NCBI RefSeq assembly: GCF_000003855.2
Contig: NW_003101674.1
Span: 2,231,042-2,295,041, forward strand
Length of the DNA: 64,000 nucleotides
DNA from: Blastomyces gilchristii SLH14081
Lineage: Eukaryota > Ascomycota > Eurotiomycetes > Onygenales > Ajellomycetaceae
Reading direction: 5' to 3'
Shown here in pieces: positions 50,301 to 61,572 of this stretch; positions within the stretch are counted from its first letter, which is position 1, and each line of letters starts with the position of its first letter. The position numbers were made by a program, and so were the translations under genes. The notes beneath the pieces are model-generated. The model was not told the origin of the DNA and did not search any database. It saw nothing but the letters and a program-made list of their open reading frames with translations.

Positions 50301-51948
50301 ATGGCTGCTATCAAAAGTCTCCATCTGGCCGCATGCGTAGCTAGATCCTCTGATGCATATGGATTGGGCCAATGAAGGCGGTGGGAGGTGGAGATTAATG
50401 TCCATTCATGGGCAAAGGGAGGAGAAGAGAGAAGAGAGAAGGGAATAAATCGGTTGAAGCTTCTTATATGTAGCTTATCATACATAGATAGGTATGCGAA
50501 CGACACTTTCAAATTTATGTAGCCGGCCTGAACGGTATACAGCGTACGTTGAGCAGTCAGGCAGACAGGAGCGAGGATGAATTAGGAAGTGTTTATCTAA
50601 CATTAGGATGTATGTATGATAAATGGACAGACACATTATGGATGATGACATTTAGTTTCTTAATTAAGTCTGACCTTGTAGTTATGTATCTATTTTTACT
50701 ATTTATTTGTCCGCGTTATTAATTCATGAATTCATCTTCCTGTTGGATCAGGAGTTTAGAAGAATAGTTAGGGTCCCATCTGGCGTGTTGTTTAATTTAA
50801 AAGAAAAAACTCTTGATCCGTTTCTTCCTTTTTCCTCCCTATGCTCAACAATGTTGATTATCAATAGATAGTTGTTCTTAGAGTATAATAGCTCTGATGC
50901 CTGCCCAGGGTCTACTACGCCTCTAACCCTCGCCCTCGCTTTCAATAATATTATAGTGTCAACTGACAAGAGCCCAATGCCCTTTCCCTTTGCCCTGGTT
51001 TTTATGGTCTGGTTTCTGAATAGCTGGGTCGTAATGTTGTTCTGCATGAAGGGGCAAAATAACTGGAAAACCCAGAAAACAGCAAGGCAGGGCATCAATC
51101 TCGGTTGGTAAAACTCGCCGTGTCGAATGTTGAATGCCCCTGTAGGAGTATTCCTTTTGGTTGGTTGGTTGGTTGGTTGGAAAGTAAAGGCCAAGAGAGA
51201 GAGAGAGAGAGATATTGACAAGCAGAAGAAGAAGAATATTAAATCATCTCCATCTGCAATGCTGGAGCTAATGACAATTTGTGTTTCTAATCTTTCAATC
51301 TTTCAGGGAACTCTGTTTGTTTCATCTCAATCCCGCCTGCAAGAAGCTATGTGGCAGCGGATAATAACCCGTCGTTCGTGTTTCAGCAGTGTTGACCAGT
51401 CGGGGTTGTTCCTGGCTGGCCGTCCGCCGCTGTTGGCTTGCAGCAACAACACCAATCTTTCCCTCGTTCATCTCTTCTTTCTCTCCTCCACGTAACCTAT
51501 TTACTCGTACGTTCCTCATCGCTGCTATACTACTACTGGTAAGCAGCAATAGCAAATGATGGAGAGGAAATGGGTGATGAAAGTTACCGTGGCAGCCACT
51601 GACTAGCAGCATTCCTTGGGTTCAACATCTACCTAATTTTCGCTATACGCGCCATAACCCTTTCATCACCATCCATCATTCATCGGAGACAAAGAAGACA
51701 CCAAGATAGCGCGCGCGACGACGGGTACTGTCTGAGGAGAGCGGTAACTCCCTCGCTGCGAAAATAATCCTAACAAAGACTCACACAGATATTATCTTAG
51801 CACCCTGTTAAATATTAAATCACAGTGGAATCTCTTTATTTCCCTCACTTGTCGCCCAGCATCTCCCATCGCTTATATTATTGTGGCTACTATATATCCA
51901 CAAATGCTGTGGAATGGCAATCCAAGGATTACAGATGGAACGCGTGAG

Positions 51949-51980
<32 letters not shown>

Positions 51981-53100
51981 CTCGGGCGCCTCGCGAGATA
52001 AGTTCCTCACCTCCAGGACCCGGGGTCAGCGTGTTTGAAACACCATGGTTTTTGCCCTGCACGAAAGCTCAACGCCCCCGTTCTGCTAAAATCTGCAACC
52101 GATCTGTCTGGCTGGTAGCTGCCCATCAGTCATCTATTGGCTGAGATCTCTTATTGCTGGATGAAGCTTCTTCAGACTACTGGGGACAGCGATTTGCCCC
52201 GTTCTTCTTGAGAAATCGTTGATGAAGCCTCGAATTATTATCTTGTCATCGTCTTGGGTTTCCATTTTTTTAACTATTTGTATTCGATGGGCCTCTGCCT
52301 CAGCGAGTATTTTTGGGTACTCTTTTCTCTCTCTCTTCTAGTTCTTTTTCCCTTTCTCTTCTTTCCTTGTCATTCGGATATTTCCTTTCCTGATAGCGTG
52401 TTAATAATATACGCGCTCTGCTTATTTCCCAGCGGGCAAGTGGGCGACAAGGCGGGACAATGAATGCCATTGTCAGCTCTGCTACTACAACTGCTTTCTT
52501 TATATAACCCGCGCATATAGGCAGGCCGAGAGAACTTCCTTCACTACAACCTGAATAGAATGAATACTATTCTATTACACAGTGTTTTAGCCTTTTATTG
52601 TCTATTTCCATGCTTCTGTACTCCATTCACATCTAAATTTCCAGATGAATGCTGCATCTTTGCGATGTATTCATTGATTGAATATTGAATATTATTATGG
52701 TAAGTTCCCTATCACTCTCCTCTACACTAGGTTATTTGCCTCTTACCACAAACCACCATCTACCTTCTGCTTCTTCTTCTTCCTCCTCCTCTTCTCTAGG
52801 AAGAATGTGCATGGGATCCTCTCATTCAACTTGCGTGACAGCAACTTTGTACCTGAAGTGTCCATTTCACTCTCTTCAGTTCTGCTGACACTTGTAGAAG
52901 CATCCACATATATCTCACGACATCGCTGGACGTGTCTTACTTCAAACATCATCATTTACAACAACAACAACAACGAACGCAACATCCTCAAGATCGATAT
53001 CTTTGTCTACCGCACCCAGGCCTACTGATTTTGTTTCTTCCACTTCCATTTTACCTACATCTCCATTTCTCGTGAACCAGCGTCAAAACCACACGGAGAC
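47372..53100. other. 5.7-kb divergent intergenic region
   Basis: Lies between the starts of HMG-CoA reductase (-) and the secreted histidine-brace-like gene (+). Frames up to 157 codons occur but lack protein-like composition. It holds the perfect palindrome GTACTCCGTACGGAGTAC (48768-48785), two further motif copies (48291, 49183), ATGTAC-type palindromes (49201, 49716), GTTG repeats (51160-51180) and (TA)n (51951-51979). A GTAAGT donor and TAG acceptor at about 52699-52740 could mark a 5' leader intron of the downstream gene. Confidence 0.6.
47384..47402. repeat. G19 tract (C19 in the HMG-CoA reductase mRNA leader)
   Basis: Nineteen G on the plus strand; twelve bases separate it from the start codon of the reductase. 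Confidence 0.95.
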
Positions 53101-55631
53101 ATGCTCAATATGTGCAAGCTCCGCCCTTCCCTGGCCTTGATGGCCAACATTCTTTATCTCTTCCCAATCGTTGCTGGACATAGTTGGGTTGATGAGCTTA
53201 CTGTTATCGCCAAAAACGGAACATTTATCGGAGATCCTGGCTACCCACGCGGATATGTTTCCCGCGAGGCGCCAGGTTTTTCAGACCTAATGATGCAATA
53301 TCTGCTCCCATTGCCCCCCGCCAGCCGTCCAGGCCCACCTCCCCCAGGACCACCTAAGGTTTTGCCAACGGATAATATGTGCAGGGACACTCAAATGAAG
53401 CAGGTCCAAAGTGATGGGAAACCGCGTCTCAAGGCGCCACCGGGGTCCCCCATCGCTCTGCGATATCAAGAAAATGGCCATGTCACACTACCGTCGAATA
53501 CACCAGGAAAGCCGGACAACCGCGGTACAGTATATGTATATGGCACGAGGGATCCCAAGCCTGATGATAAGTTCGCGTCAATTCACAAAGTTTGGAATAA
53601 GGAGGGCACTGGCGGCGATCGCAGGGGGATGCTCCTCTCAGTGCAAGATTACGATGATGGCAGATGCTATCAAATAAACGATCAGAGTATTTCAAAGGAA
53701 CGCCAAAAGGAGTTTCCCCATAAAGCTACTACGTCACAGGGACAGAATTTATGGTGCCAGCATGACTTAGCCCTTCCGACGAATGTGCCTGAAGGGAAGC
53801 CCTATACACTGTACTGGGTATGGGACTGGCCGACCATCCCTGACGAAAAGAAGGGTATCGTGGCGTTGGAGGAGATATATACAACTTGCATGGACATCGA
53901 TATCACGCCTTCGAGCAAACTTAAGGTGGCTGCCCAGGGAGAGCCGCCAACATTGAAATTTGTTGAAGGCCAGGATTTGGGCTCTGCTGCAATACCCACC
54001 CATTTCGAGAATTTGAAGGCTCCGACGATTCCTGATGGCTCGGGCTCCGATTCTCCCCCGCCGTCGTCCCCAGTTTCTCCGGAAGCATCTCAGCAAGCTG
54101 TGCCGACTGGTGAAAAACAGGAACCATCCCCATCTCCAACTCCAACTCCAACACCGCCACCAGCGTCAGAACCAGAGACAAGGCCAGACCCCGCGGGTAA
54201 TAGTTGTGGCATCCCTCCCGTGCCTGTTACAGGTAAGTTATAACACACGGCAGAATCGTAGCCCCAATTTCTTTCTTTTTCTTTTTTTCTTTTTCTTTCT
54301 GTACTTTCCTGTTAGTCGTCCTCGCTCGTTCGTTATTTAATCTTCTTCTTGTCCTTCCGATATCCATTCCAACTCCTCCGTCATGGATTAAGGCTCTAAC
54401 CATATCCACTGCAAACCACAGCACCCCAAGTACCAGACACTCCCCTTACAAGTACCCCACCCGCCATTATCCCTCTCTTTCCCTATACGCCCGTATCGGG
54501 AATTTCCCGACTCCCAAGCTCTATCCCGTCCTCTGAGTCGTCATCCACCGATAGCAATGGCGGGAACATAGTTACTCTCTTTCCAGGAACTTTAGTTTTA
54601 CCTACCAAGAGTGGTTCGGCCACACCAAGCCCTACGCCTACAAGCCTCCCTGAGCAAGCTCCTGAAAACCCAGGTAGCGGAGCAAAACCTGTCACTCCCA
54701 GCATCCTTCCCTCTTCTGAACGAGATACTACCCCTAGCCCTTCAAGGGCTCCCCTACTTCTTACTATCCTAGATTCCGCTCCGGCGACTGCAGTCACTGC
54801 GATTGACCCGCCAGGAGTGTCAAATGATGTTATGACACCAAGTCCACCATCAACCCCTGGGCCAGAACCTACACCGAGCGAGGATGATGAAAACGAGATC
54901 GTTCCAGTCGCTCTAGACCCAGAAGGAAATCTATATACACCCTCTCTACGCACCGCAAAGATAACCATCGCAGTTCCCACCACCCTCACAACCATATATT
55001 GTACTGAAGCCTCCGCACAACCCCCCAAGCCAACGGAACGCAATCCGGACCCCAGTCCCCCAGCCATCATCCCAATACCACCACCCAGCCGACCCAGCAA
55101 TAACAATAACGACAAAACCGTCACTATTTCACAGTCTAACGCTCAACCAACTATAGTAGAATCCCCGACATCGTCGCAACCCGAGCTTCTTATATCGACG
55201 ATTACAGTAACGGCCACGAAGACCGTTTATCCCACGGCGCCACTCGACGATACGCCTACGCCTACGCCTACGCCTACGCCTACGCCTTCTCCTAGTCCTA
55301 GTCCTAGTCCTAGTCCCACAGCGGAGCCGCAGGTGCAAGAAAAAGCGCAAACATCCGGCTTCATAGTATCGATTAGACCATCTCCGCCCCCGTCGTCGTC
55401 GGAACGCCACCGGCATCGGAACTTCCGCAACCACAAGAGACACCGCTGCCAGACTGCGAATCCGACGGCGACGACTCTGTTCCTACCCCCACTCCATCAT
55501 CACCATCACCGGCGGACTCGCCTACTCCTCTCCCATCTCCGCCAGCTAGCGCTAGCAGAAGAGCATTTCGGACACTAAGTTCCCGGTTTAGAAGGAACCT
55601 GGCTGAGGTTCGTGTGCGCGGGCAGGTTTGA
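53101..55631 (+). CDS. secreted protein with candidate histidine brace and mucin-like Pro/Thr/Ser tail
   Basis: Function unknown. Exons 53101-54232 and 54422-55332 are well supported; a third, 55377-55631, is proposed, giving 765 residues. A signal peptide of about 27 residues ends ...FPIVAG, so the mature chain would begin His-Ser-Trp (HSWVDELTVIAKNGTFIG). The core (to about residue 275) has even Cys content and blocks such as DPGYPRGYVSREAPGF, IALRYQENGHVTLP, GTVYVYGTRDPKP, YDDGRCYQI, NLWCQHDLALP, YTLYWVWDWPT and EIYTTCMDIDI. This matches a widespread Eurotiomycete family that I believe is listed as DUF7492 (from memory). An N-terminal His plus an internal Gly-His recalls lytic polysaccharide monooxygenases. 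The rest is Pro/Thr/Ser-rich with TP and SP repeats, suited to O-mannosylation at the cell wall. Without the last 44-base intron the tail ends at 55578 in a different frame. Confidence 0.75.
55255..55318. repeat. (CCTACG)n and (CCTAGT)n coding microsatellites
   Basis: Hexamer arrays that encode Thr-Pro and Ser-Pro repeats; copy changes stay in frame. Confidence 0.9.
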
Positions 55632-57361
55632 TGGGATGCTATATAATCCCATGTACCCGTGTACCGTACCCTGTCGATGTCGATGGGCTTAGTGGCACAG
55701 TGGATAAAATTTTCACCGTTTGTCCTGCGGAATCAGTCACATCATATCTACTATGTGTATGCTTCTCTCTTTCTTTTTTTTTAAACTTCCTTTTGATATA
55801 CAGTCAGACTTGTGTAAACAAACACATGAGGTGCATGACTAGTTATCCCTATCTCTCTTATTTTCCACTATTTCAGAAATGAGCGTTCCGTGTCTCAGTA
55901 CTTTTCTTGCATTTGCATTGCTCTTTTTTTTTTTTTTCTTTTTTTTCTTTTTTTTCTTTTTTTTCTTTTTTTTCTTTTTTTTCTTTTTTTTTCTTTTTTT
56001 AATCTTTCGCCCTCTATTGTCTATGAAGATACGCGGGAGTGGACAGTCATATTGTATATGGAGAAAAATGGAACATGTGTCGAAATATTAGGGTGCTGAT
56101 TTGCGTGTGTGTCGCTATGAAATCGACTGGGAAGATCTTTGCTGCTGGAGTTGGACATGTTCAATCCCGTTTATTGTCAAATCTCTCTCTCTCTCTTTTT
56201 GTCAGGGCTCTTGCCCTAGGGAGTGATGTTTGTTTTTGTTTCTGCATATCACATATCGTCTTTGCATGGGACTTGGTGTTGTTGTCTGTGCTTCAATATA
56301 CAGCTGCCCTGCGTGTTGTTATCTTATCGTTTCCTTTCCTTTCCATTTATCTTCAGTTACTATGTTTTGTGTTCTTTTTCTTATTTTCTGTTTTGTTATG
56401 TGTGGGGTATCAGTGTGTTGATTGTGGATTGGATGGCTTCTTTTTGTTGCGCTCGATTTTTGATTTCCCTCCCGATTTTACTTTTCCAGTTTGATTGATT
56501 CCTGTTTTCTTTCCCCTCCCCTCTCTTCTAAGTACTTGATCTGACGAGTGTTATGATATTTGGTTGATGTATATATGGGTTCCTCGTTGAGGAATGTTCC
56601 TTCTGGAGTTTGGGGGTAGAAGGTGCGTTAACATACTAAAAGAAAAAAGGGGGGGATCGGATGGGCAGGGTTCACGAAGTATAACAAGACAGCTGAAATA
56701 GTTACTGTACATTTACTGTATGTGCTTCCTAGCTGAATATCCGGAAGTCCATCTCAATTAATCTAAGACTGGATTTATACTTGTACGTCGTCATGTGATA
56801 ACTAATGAGATGTGACCTGTGTTATTACACGCCAAGGTTTCCGATTTAATAAATAAGGAATGTACTGGTACATACGTACCACAACCTGCTCATTATATTA
56901 TTATTATTATTATTATTATTATATTATTCAACAGAGTTCAATTTTTATCTTTGTTCTCCGCAGTGGCGCGCAAGGCAAGCTTTCTTGGCGCGTGCTGTGC
57001 AGCGAGTCAGGGGCTAACAGAATGATCAAAGAGAACCTTTCAAGAGCTGACGGACGGCTTGCGGGCGAGAACAAGCCACAGCGTGAATCACGGAAGCAAG
57101 AAACGATCTTTTGAGTTAACAGTGACAAAGCCACACGAAGTTATTTGGTGTTAAATATGGAAGAGCTTTTTTTTTTTTTTTTTTTTTTTTCTTTGGGGGG
57201 GGGGGGGCGGGGGGAGGAGGAACAAAACCGAAGTGCTGTCACTTCGGTGTCACAGAATGAGACCAGGCATAGTACATTAATTCTCTCGTCAGTCGAAGAT
57301 ACCAATCAGCAAGAAGAGGACAGACTAATTATTGGAGTATCTTAACCATTGAGCTTCCATC
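55632..57361. other. intergenic region upstream of the Zn2Cys6 factor
   Basis: Holds a CTTTTTTTT-type minisatellite (55922-56000), (TTA)n (56897-56923), and T and G runs (57168-57190, 57195-57207). Frames reported by length are low-complexity Phe-rich. No gene recognised. Confidence 0.55.
55922..56000. repeat. (T8-9 C)n minisatellite
   Basis: About eight copies of eight or nine T followed by C. Confidence 0.9.
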
Positions 57362-58650
57362 ATGAGCTACCCGCGCAAGCGTGCATTACTTGCATGCGAC
57401 TTTTGTCGCCAAAGGTTCGTCTACTTAGAGGCATATATCAACTACTCCTCAAATCACACTACGTTTTCTGTGCTGTATTATTATTTGTAGAAAACTAACA
57501 TTTTCCCTCCTAGAAAGCGTCGCTGCGATGCCTCGAAGCCTGTATGTGGCAACTGTTCAGAGGCAGAAGCAGAATGCCGATACCAGGAGATTCCGATTCA
57601 GTCGTAAGTCGCATGGGAGCGATAATAAATAAACTTGATAACTACCTCTGTAGGTACGTAAAACAATGACTAACCGAAACATTTAACAGCCTGGAATCTT
57701 CGACGACCTCCTCAGCAATATCAAGAAGGCTTGACAGCATAGAAACGCTACTCAAGTCCCACTCAGAAGCAATCGCAGCGATTTCCCAGCAGCAAGTTTT
57801 AGAGACTCTCTGTTCCCCGCAGGAGATCCTGGATGCCCAGGCGGTGCCGACAGATGCAGTAACCATCGAACAGCCACCGGTTCTCGATCCATCCTGCGTT
57901 GATGGACTCAACCTGACATCTCCATTAAATGACAACACTCAATCTTCCTCACCGTCGATGGCGGCTGTCAGCCCTGAATTCACGGCCCAGTTGGAGGGGA
58001 GCATCGAACTACTGGCCCCCTTCACCATCCCGCCGAAACACTGGACGTCGTCGTCGTCGTCGTCGTCGTTATCATCATCGGTAAATAACCTGCTTAAATT
58101 ACCAATTATCAAATCCGTGGTGGGAGAATTTCCCGATGATTATTTCTTTTCGATTGAATCGCGGCAAGTTACCCCCGCGCTGGGCGGCTCCTGGATGTCC
58201 TCCCAGGTGGAGCTGCCAGACATTGAAAATGATGTTACAGACCGGTTGGTGGATACATTCTTCTCTGAGGTCCATCCATGCCATCCAATTCTAGCCCGCG
58301 ACGAATTTTGCACAATGTATGCAAACGTCATGTCGGACGGGTTGGGGTTTAACTTGCAGTCGGCATTCTGTCTCGTCGTTTTTGCATTGGGTGATGTTGC
58401 ATCTGAGTCCGAAGGGGTTGATCCGCGGGTTCAATATTGGGAGCCGGCTCTGAAATACTTCAGGCCTGCTTTAAGCATTCTGATGGCTGAGTCTGCCTTT
58501 TCGTTTGGGTCGGACTTGCTGCTCCCCCAGGCATTGATATTCGGCGGGATTTGTTTTGCTTATTTGGGAAAACCGTTGCATAGCTGGAAACTTATTTTCA
58601 TGGCATCTACGGAAGTACAGTTGTTGCTATCACGGTGAGTGGTGGATTTG

Positions 58651-58683
<33 letters not shown>

Positions 58684-59454
58684 GCACGTCTGCATGCTCT
58701 GAGAATTTATGAGCTAACTTTCTACTAATTTACAGCAGTAAGTATGCTGATGCTGATGAATCCTACAAGGAGCGGATATCAGAGACATGCTGGAGTTGTT
58801 TCCTTATAGAATGGTTTGCTTCCACCACTCTACATATGCCACATGTCCCAGGCCAGAGCCCAACGGAACAATTAAAAGGCGCAACTTTTACGCTAACTCA
58901 TCAATTAGTGATTACCTTTCCGAGCTCAATCTTCCCCCAAGTGGAATCCAAACGGTGGTCGACGACATGGCGCTTCCTAAAGCCGGCAACCCAAGTGATC
59001 GAGAAGGATTAAGCTACCTGGCAGAAATATCCATGAGAAGCCTCCTGAACCGAGTGCTTAGTCCTCTCTCGCTCTCCAGCGATTTCGAAAGCTGCTGGTT
59101 AAGTGACGAGTCAGAAGTACCCCAAGCCCTCACAATCACGTCAGAACTTGATCAGCAACTCTTACTATGGTACAACTCCATCCCGGAATCGATCAAACCA
59201 ACGCTGGGCCTAGGGCCCACTGCGCATCCCTACGAGAGGATTTTGAGAATCCGCTATTACCAAGCGCGATACATCATCCATCGTCGATTTGTTCTGTATT
59301 CCGTTTCGCTACCTGAAGAGCGAGAGCCGTCTCAGGAAATTTTGAAGAAGGCGCAGGTGTGTATTGACAGCTGCAGACTGTATTTGCAGAATACTGGGGA
59401 GATCTTGAAGAAGCCGTCGCAGTATACTTGGACAGTGGCACAGTCGTAAGTTTT

Positions 59455-59501
<47 letters not shown>

Positions 59502-59741
59502 TCTTCTAGATGGAGTGGATGAGACGTCTTCTCTGCTCACAAGCATTACAGGTCACTTGCCGCCGCTCTGCTCTTGACGGCCGCTTCGCTTTCGCGGCAT
59601 TTACAACACGTAGTTCCGGATATCCTACCGCTGCAGCAGTTGCTCATTGATAACATTGCAGGGTGGGCTGCGCCGGAATCAAGCTTTGAGTCCCTATTAT
59701 GCATTCTTGGTGATATAGTCCGGAAGCAGCAGTTTCATTGA
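57362..59741 (+). CDS. Zn2Cys6 (GAL4-type) fungal transcription factor
   Basis: DNA-binding regulator of unknown targets. Six exons: 57362-57414, 57514-57603, 57690-58634, 58736-58813, 58909-59445 and 59552-59741; phases close to 630 residues. The binuclear zinc cluster is at residues 12-39 (CDFCRQRKRRCDASKPVCGN, then C after SEAEAE), CX2CX6CX6CX2CX6C, split by intron 1. A short coiled dimerisation stretch follows (RRLDSIETLLKSHSEAIAAI). The Fungal_trans middle homology region includes LVDTFFSEVHPCHPILARDE, RISETCWSCFLIECDYLSEL and LNLPPSGIQTVVDDM. Intron 3 carries T29 (58651-58679) and intron 5 carries T43 (59458-59500). A short exon 4 (78 bases) is supported by the phase match across WSCFLIE|CDYLSE. 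Confidence 0.9.
59458..59500. repeat. T43 homopolymer in a transcription-factor intron
   Basis: Forty-three consecutive T shortly after the donor site of intron 5, the longest single-base run in the window. Confidence 0.97.
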
Positions 59742-61572
59742 ACATTTTAGAGGTTGTCGGAGGAGGGTAGGTATTGCTGCTGTTCTTCACGTTGGTTGGG
59801 GCCGTGCTCGCAATTTTGGTCTTCTTCTTCATATATGCAGCATGGTATGTTGGCTACCGTTATCTTCCCTTCTCCAGTTGAGAGCCACATGGCGCACGAC
59901 GATCCCCGTTTCGCTCCCGGAGAAATGAAGTTCCAGCTACGGCGAATCTGGGGAAACGCATATTGGACCGAGGAATTTAACTTAACATAAAAAATACAAA
60001 TAAAAACTAGGACTCAGTGGCAGGAGGAAAGGAGCTTTCTTCACATCACCCTATTGTTCGTACACTGCTTGATCAACGTCTTTCATGCGAGATACCGAGT
60101 ACAGGTGGGATAGGATATTTATGCAAACCTTGGCGCATTCTAGCTGGTTAGCAGTCATTGGAAGTCATTGGGCGGTTGTTTGTTGAATTCATTGATACAT
60201 GTAACTATGTATGTATGAAAGTATGTACAGTACATTGATAAATTGGCCAATTGAATATTGTATCAGCCGCTTTCCACCGCTGACTGTTGACTGCGGATTG
60301 TAACTAGAACATTAACTATTGACTGGTAACTAACTAGATATGTTAAATATGCTGACTGCGTGTTTGTCATCGTGTTGTCATTCCTACAGAAGTGAAATAT
60401 CCAAGTCATAGTCTCCGTACGGAGTGATATGCGTTGCCCTAGCGCCCAGTATTGGGATAAAGTAGCTGATACCTCGCCCGCCGCCCAAAGCCTGTGATGC
60501 TGCAAGTCACGGTGACCGACCAACCTCTTCCCCCCCCCCCCCACGCCAGGCTATTAATAGCAGCTCTACCCGCTGCTGCATTTTCCCTCGCCAAACCTCA
60601 AACATCCCGCCCTTTTTTCTTTTTCCTGCCGCCGCCTTCGCTATCCCTCCCTTCCACCCGCGTACTCTGCGCGCCCGGATTGTGCTCTTGTCGGCCTATT
60701 TGTGCTCTGTCTTGCTCTTCCGGCGCGTCCTCTCTGGGTCATTCTGCCCCTGGGCTGCATGTGTTCTGTCTGCAACACAAACCCGCCCCGCCACTGCCGC
60801 CCTCAACCTCCATTAGTCTGCCTGTCCAGATCGCCTGGTCATTCCTATCAACACTTGGTAACTTTTTTTTTCTTTTTTTTTTTTTGCCTCTCCGCCCGCC
60901 ATTTCCCCGGATCTGGGCTGTCTGGCTGTCTGGCTAACCAAGCTGGCGTTATTGTGTAGTATAGCTGAACCAAAGCCGTCCGTGTCCCTCCCTATCTCCT
61001 TACCGTCTTCTGAAAATCGGCGCTTATTCAACCCCTGTTTGTTTGTTTCCCGAGCCTCTCGTCTGCTCCAGTCAGCTTCCACGCCTTCGGTTTTCCACGC
61101 GCGCTGGCGGGTTCCTATCGTGACTTGCATATGTGTTTCTAAAACATTATCCTCACATCTGGCTATCATTGGACGCTCTACCTTCTACTACCTTCTGCAA
61201 GAAGTCCACCTTATCCCGCATTTCTCGCTCCCCGTGAACGATACAACACCAATCTCGACCCGCGCAGGCCAACCCAAAATATTGCAATTGCTGTCGCACA
61301 CAGGCAGGTGCCATCTCCTTCACTACGACCACCAGGCTACTATCTCCTCTGTGCTATCTCACGCACACCGAACATCTCTACTGGAGTGTGACTCCACTTC
61401 TCATGGCTATGGACAGCTAGCATTGCGGACAACAACACCCACAAACACTTCCCTTGGTTAAAGCATCCAATTGAGGGTTCGATTTCAAACGGATCTTGCA
61501 TAAAAATCAGAACACGCCCTGCTAACAATTGGCGTTGGAAGCATCCCGTTTGTTCTCCTGGTGACCCTCGAT
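59742..61572. other. intergenic region and long leader of the NBP2-like gene
   Basis: 1.8 kb. Contains a CTCCGTACGGAG palindrome (60413-60424), an ATGTAC-A-GTACAT palindrome (60223-60235), a C13 run (60530-60542) and, from about 60490, a pyrimidine-rich stretch with upstream ATGs that looks like promoter and 5' leader. No separate gene recognised. Confidence 0.5.

Noticed and set aside
50748..51221. 157-codon minus-strand frame
   Set aside because: Composition and overlap with GTTG and GAGA repeats point to chance.
55890..56099. Phe-rich small membrane protein frames
   Set aside because: Direct translation of the T8C minisatellite.
60494..61461. Two plus-strand frames of 147 and 169 codons before the NBP2-like gene
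   Set aside because: Pro/Ser/Phe-rich or mixed composition without a recognisable domain; they more likely lie in the promoter and 5' leader.
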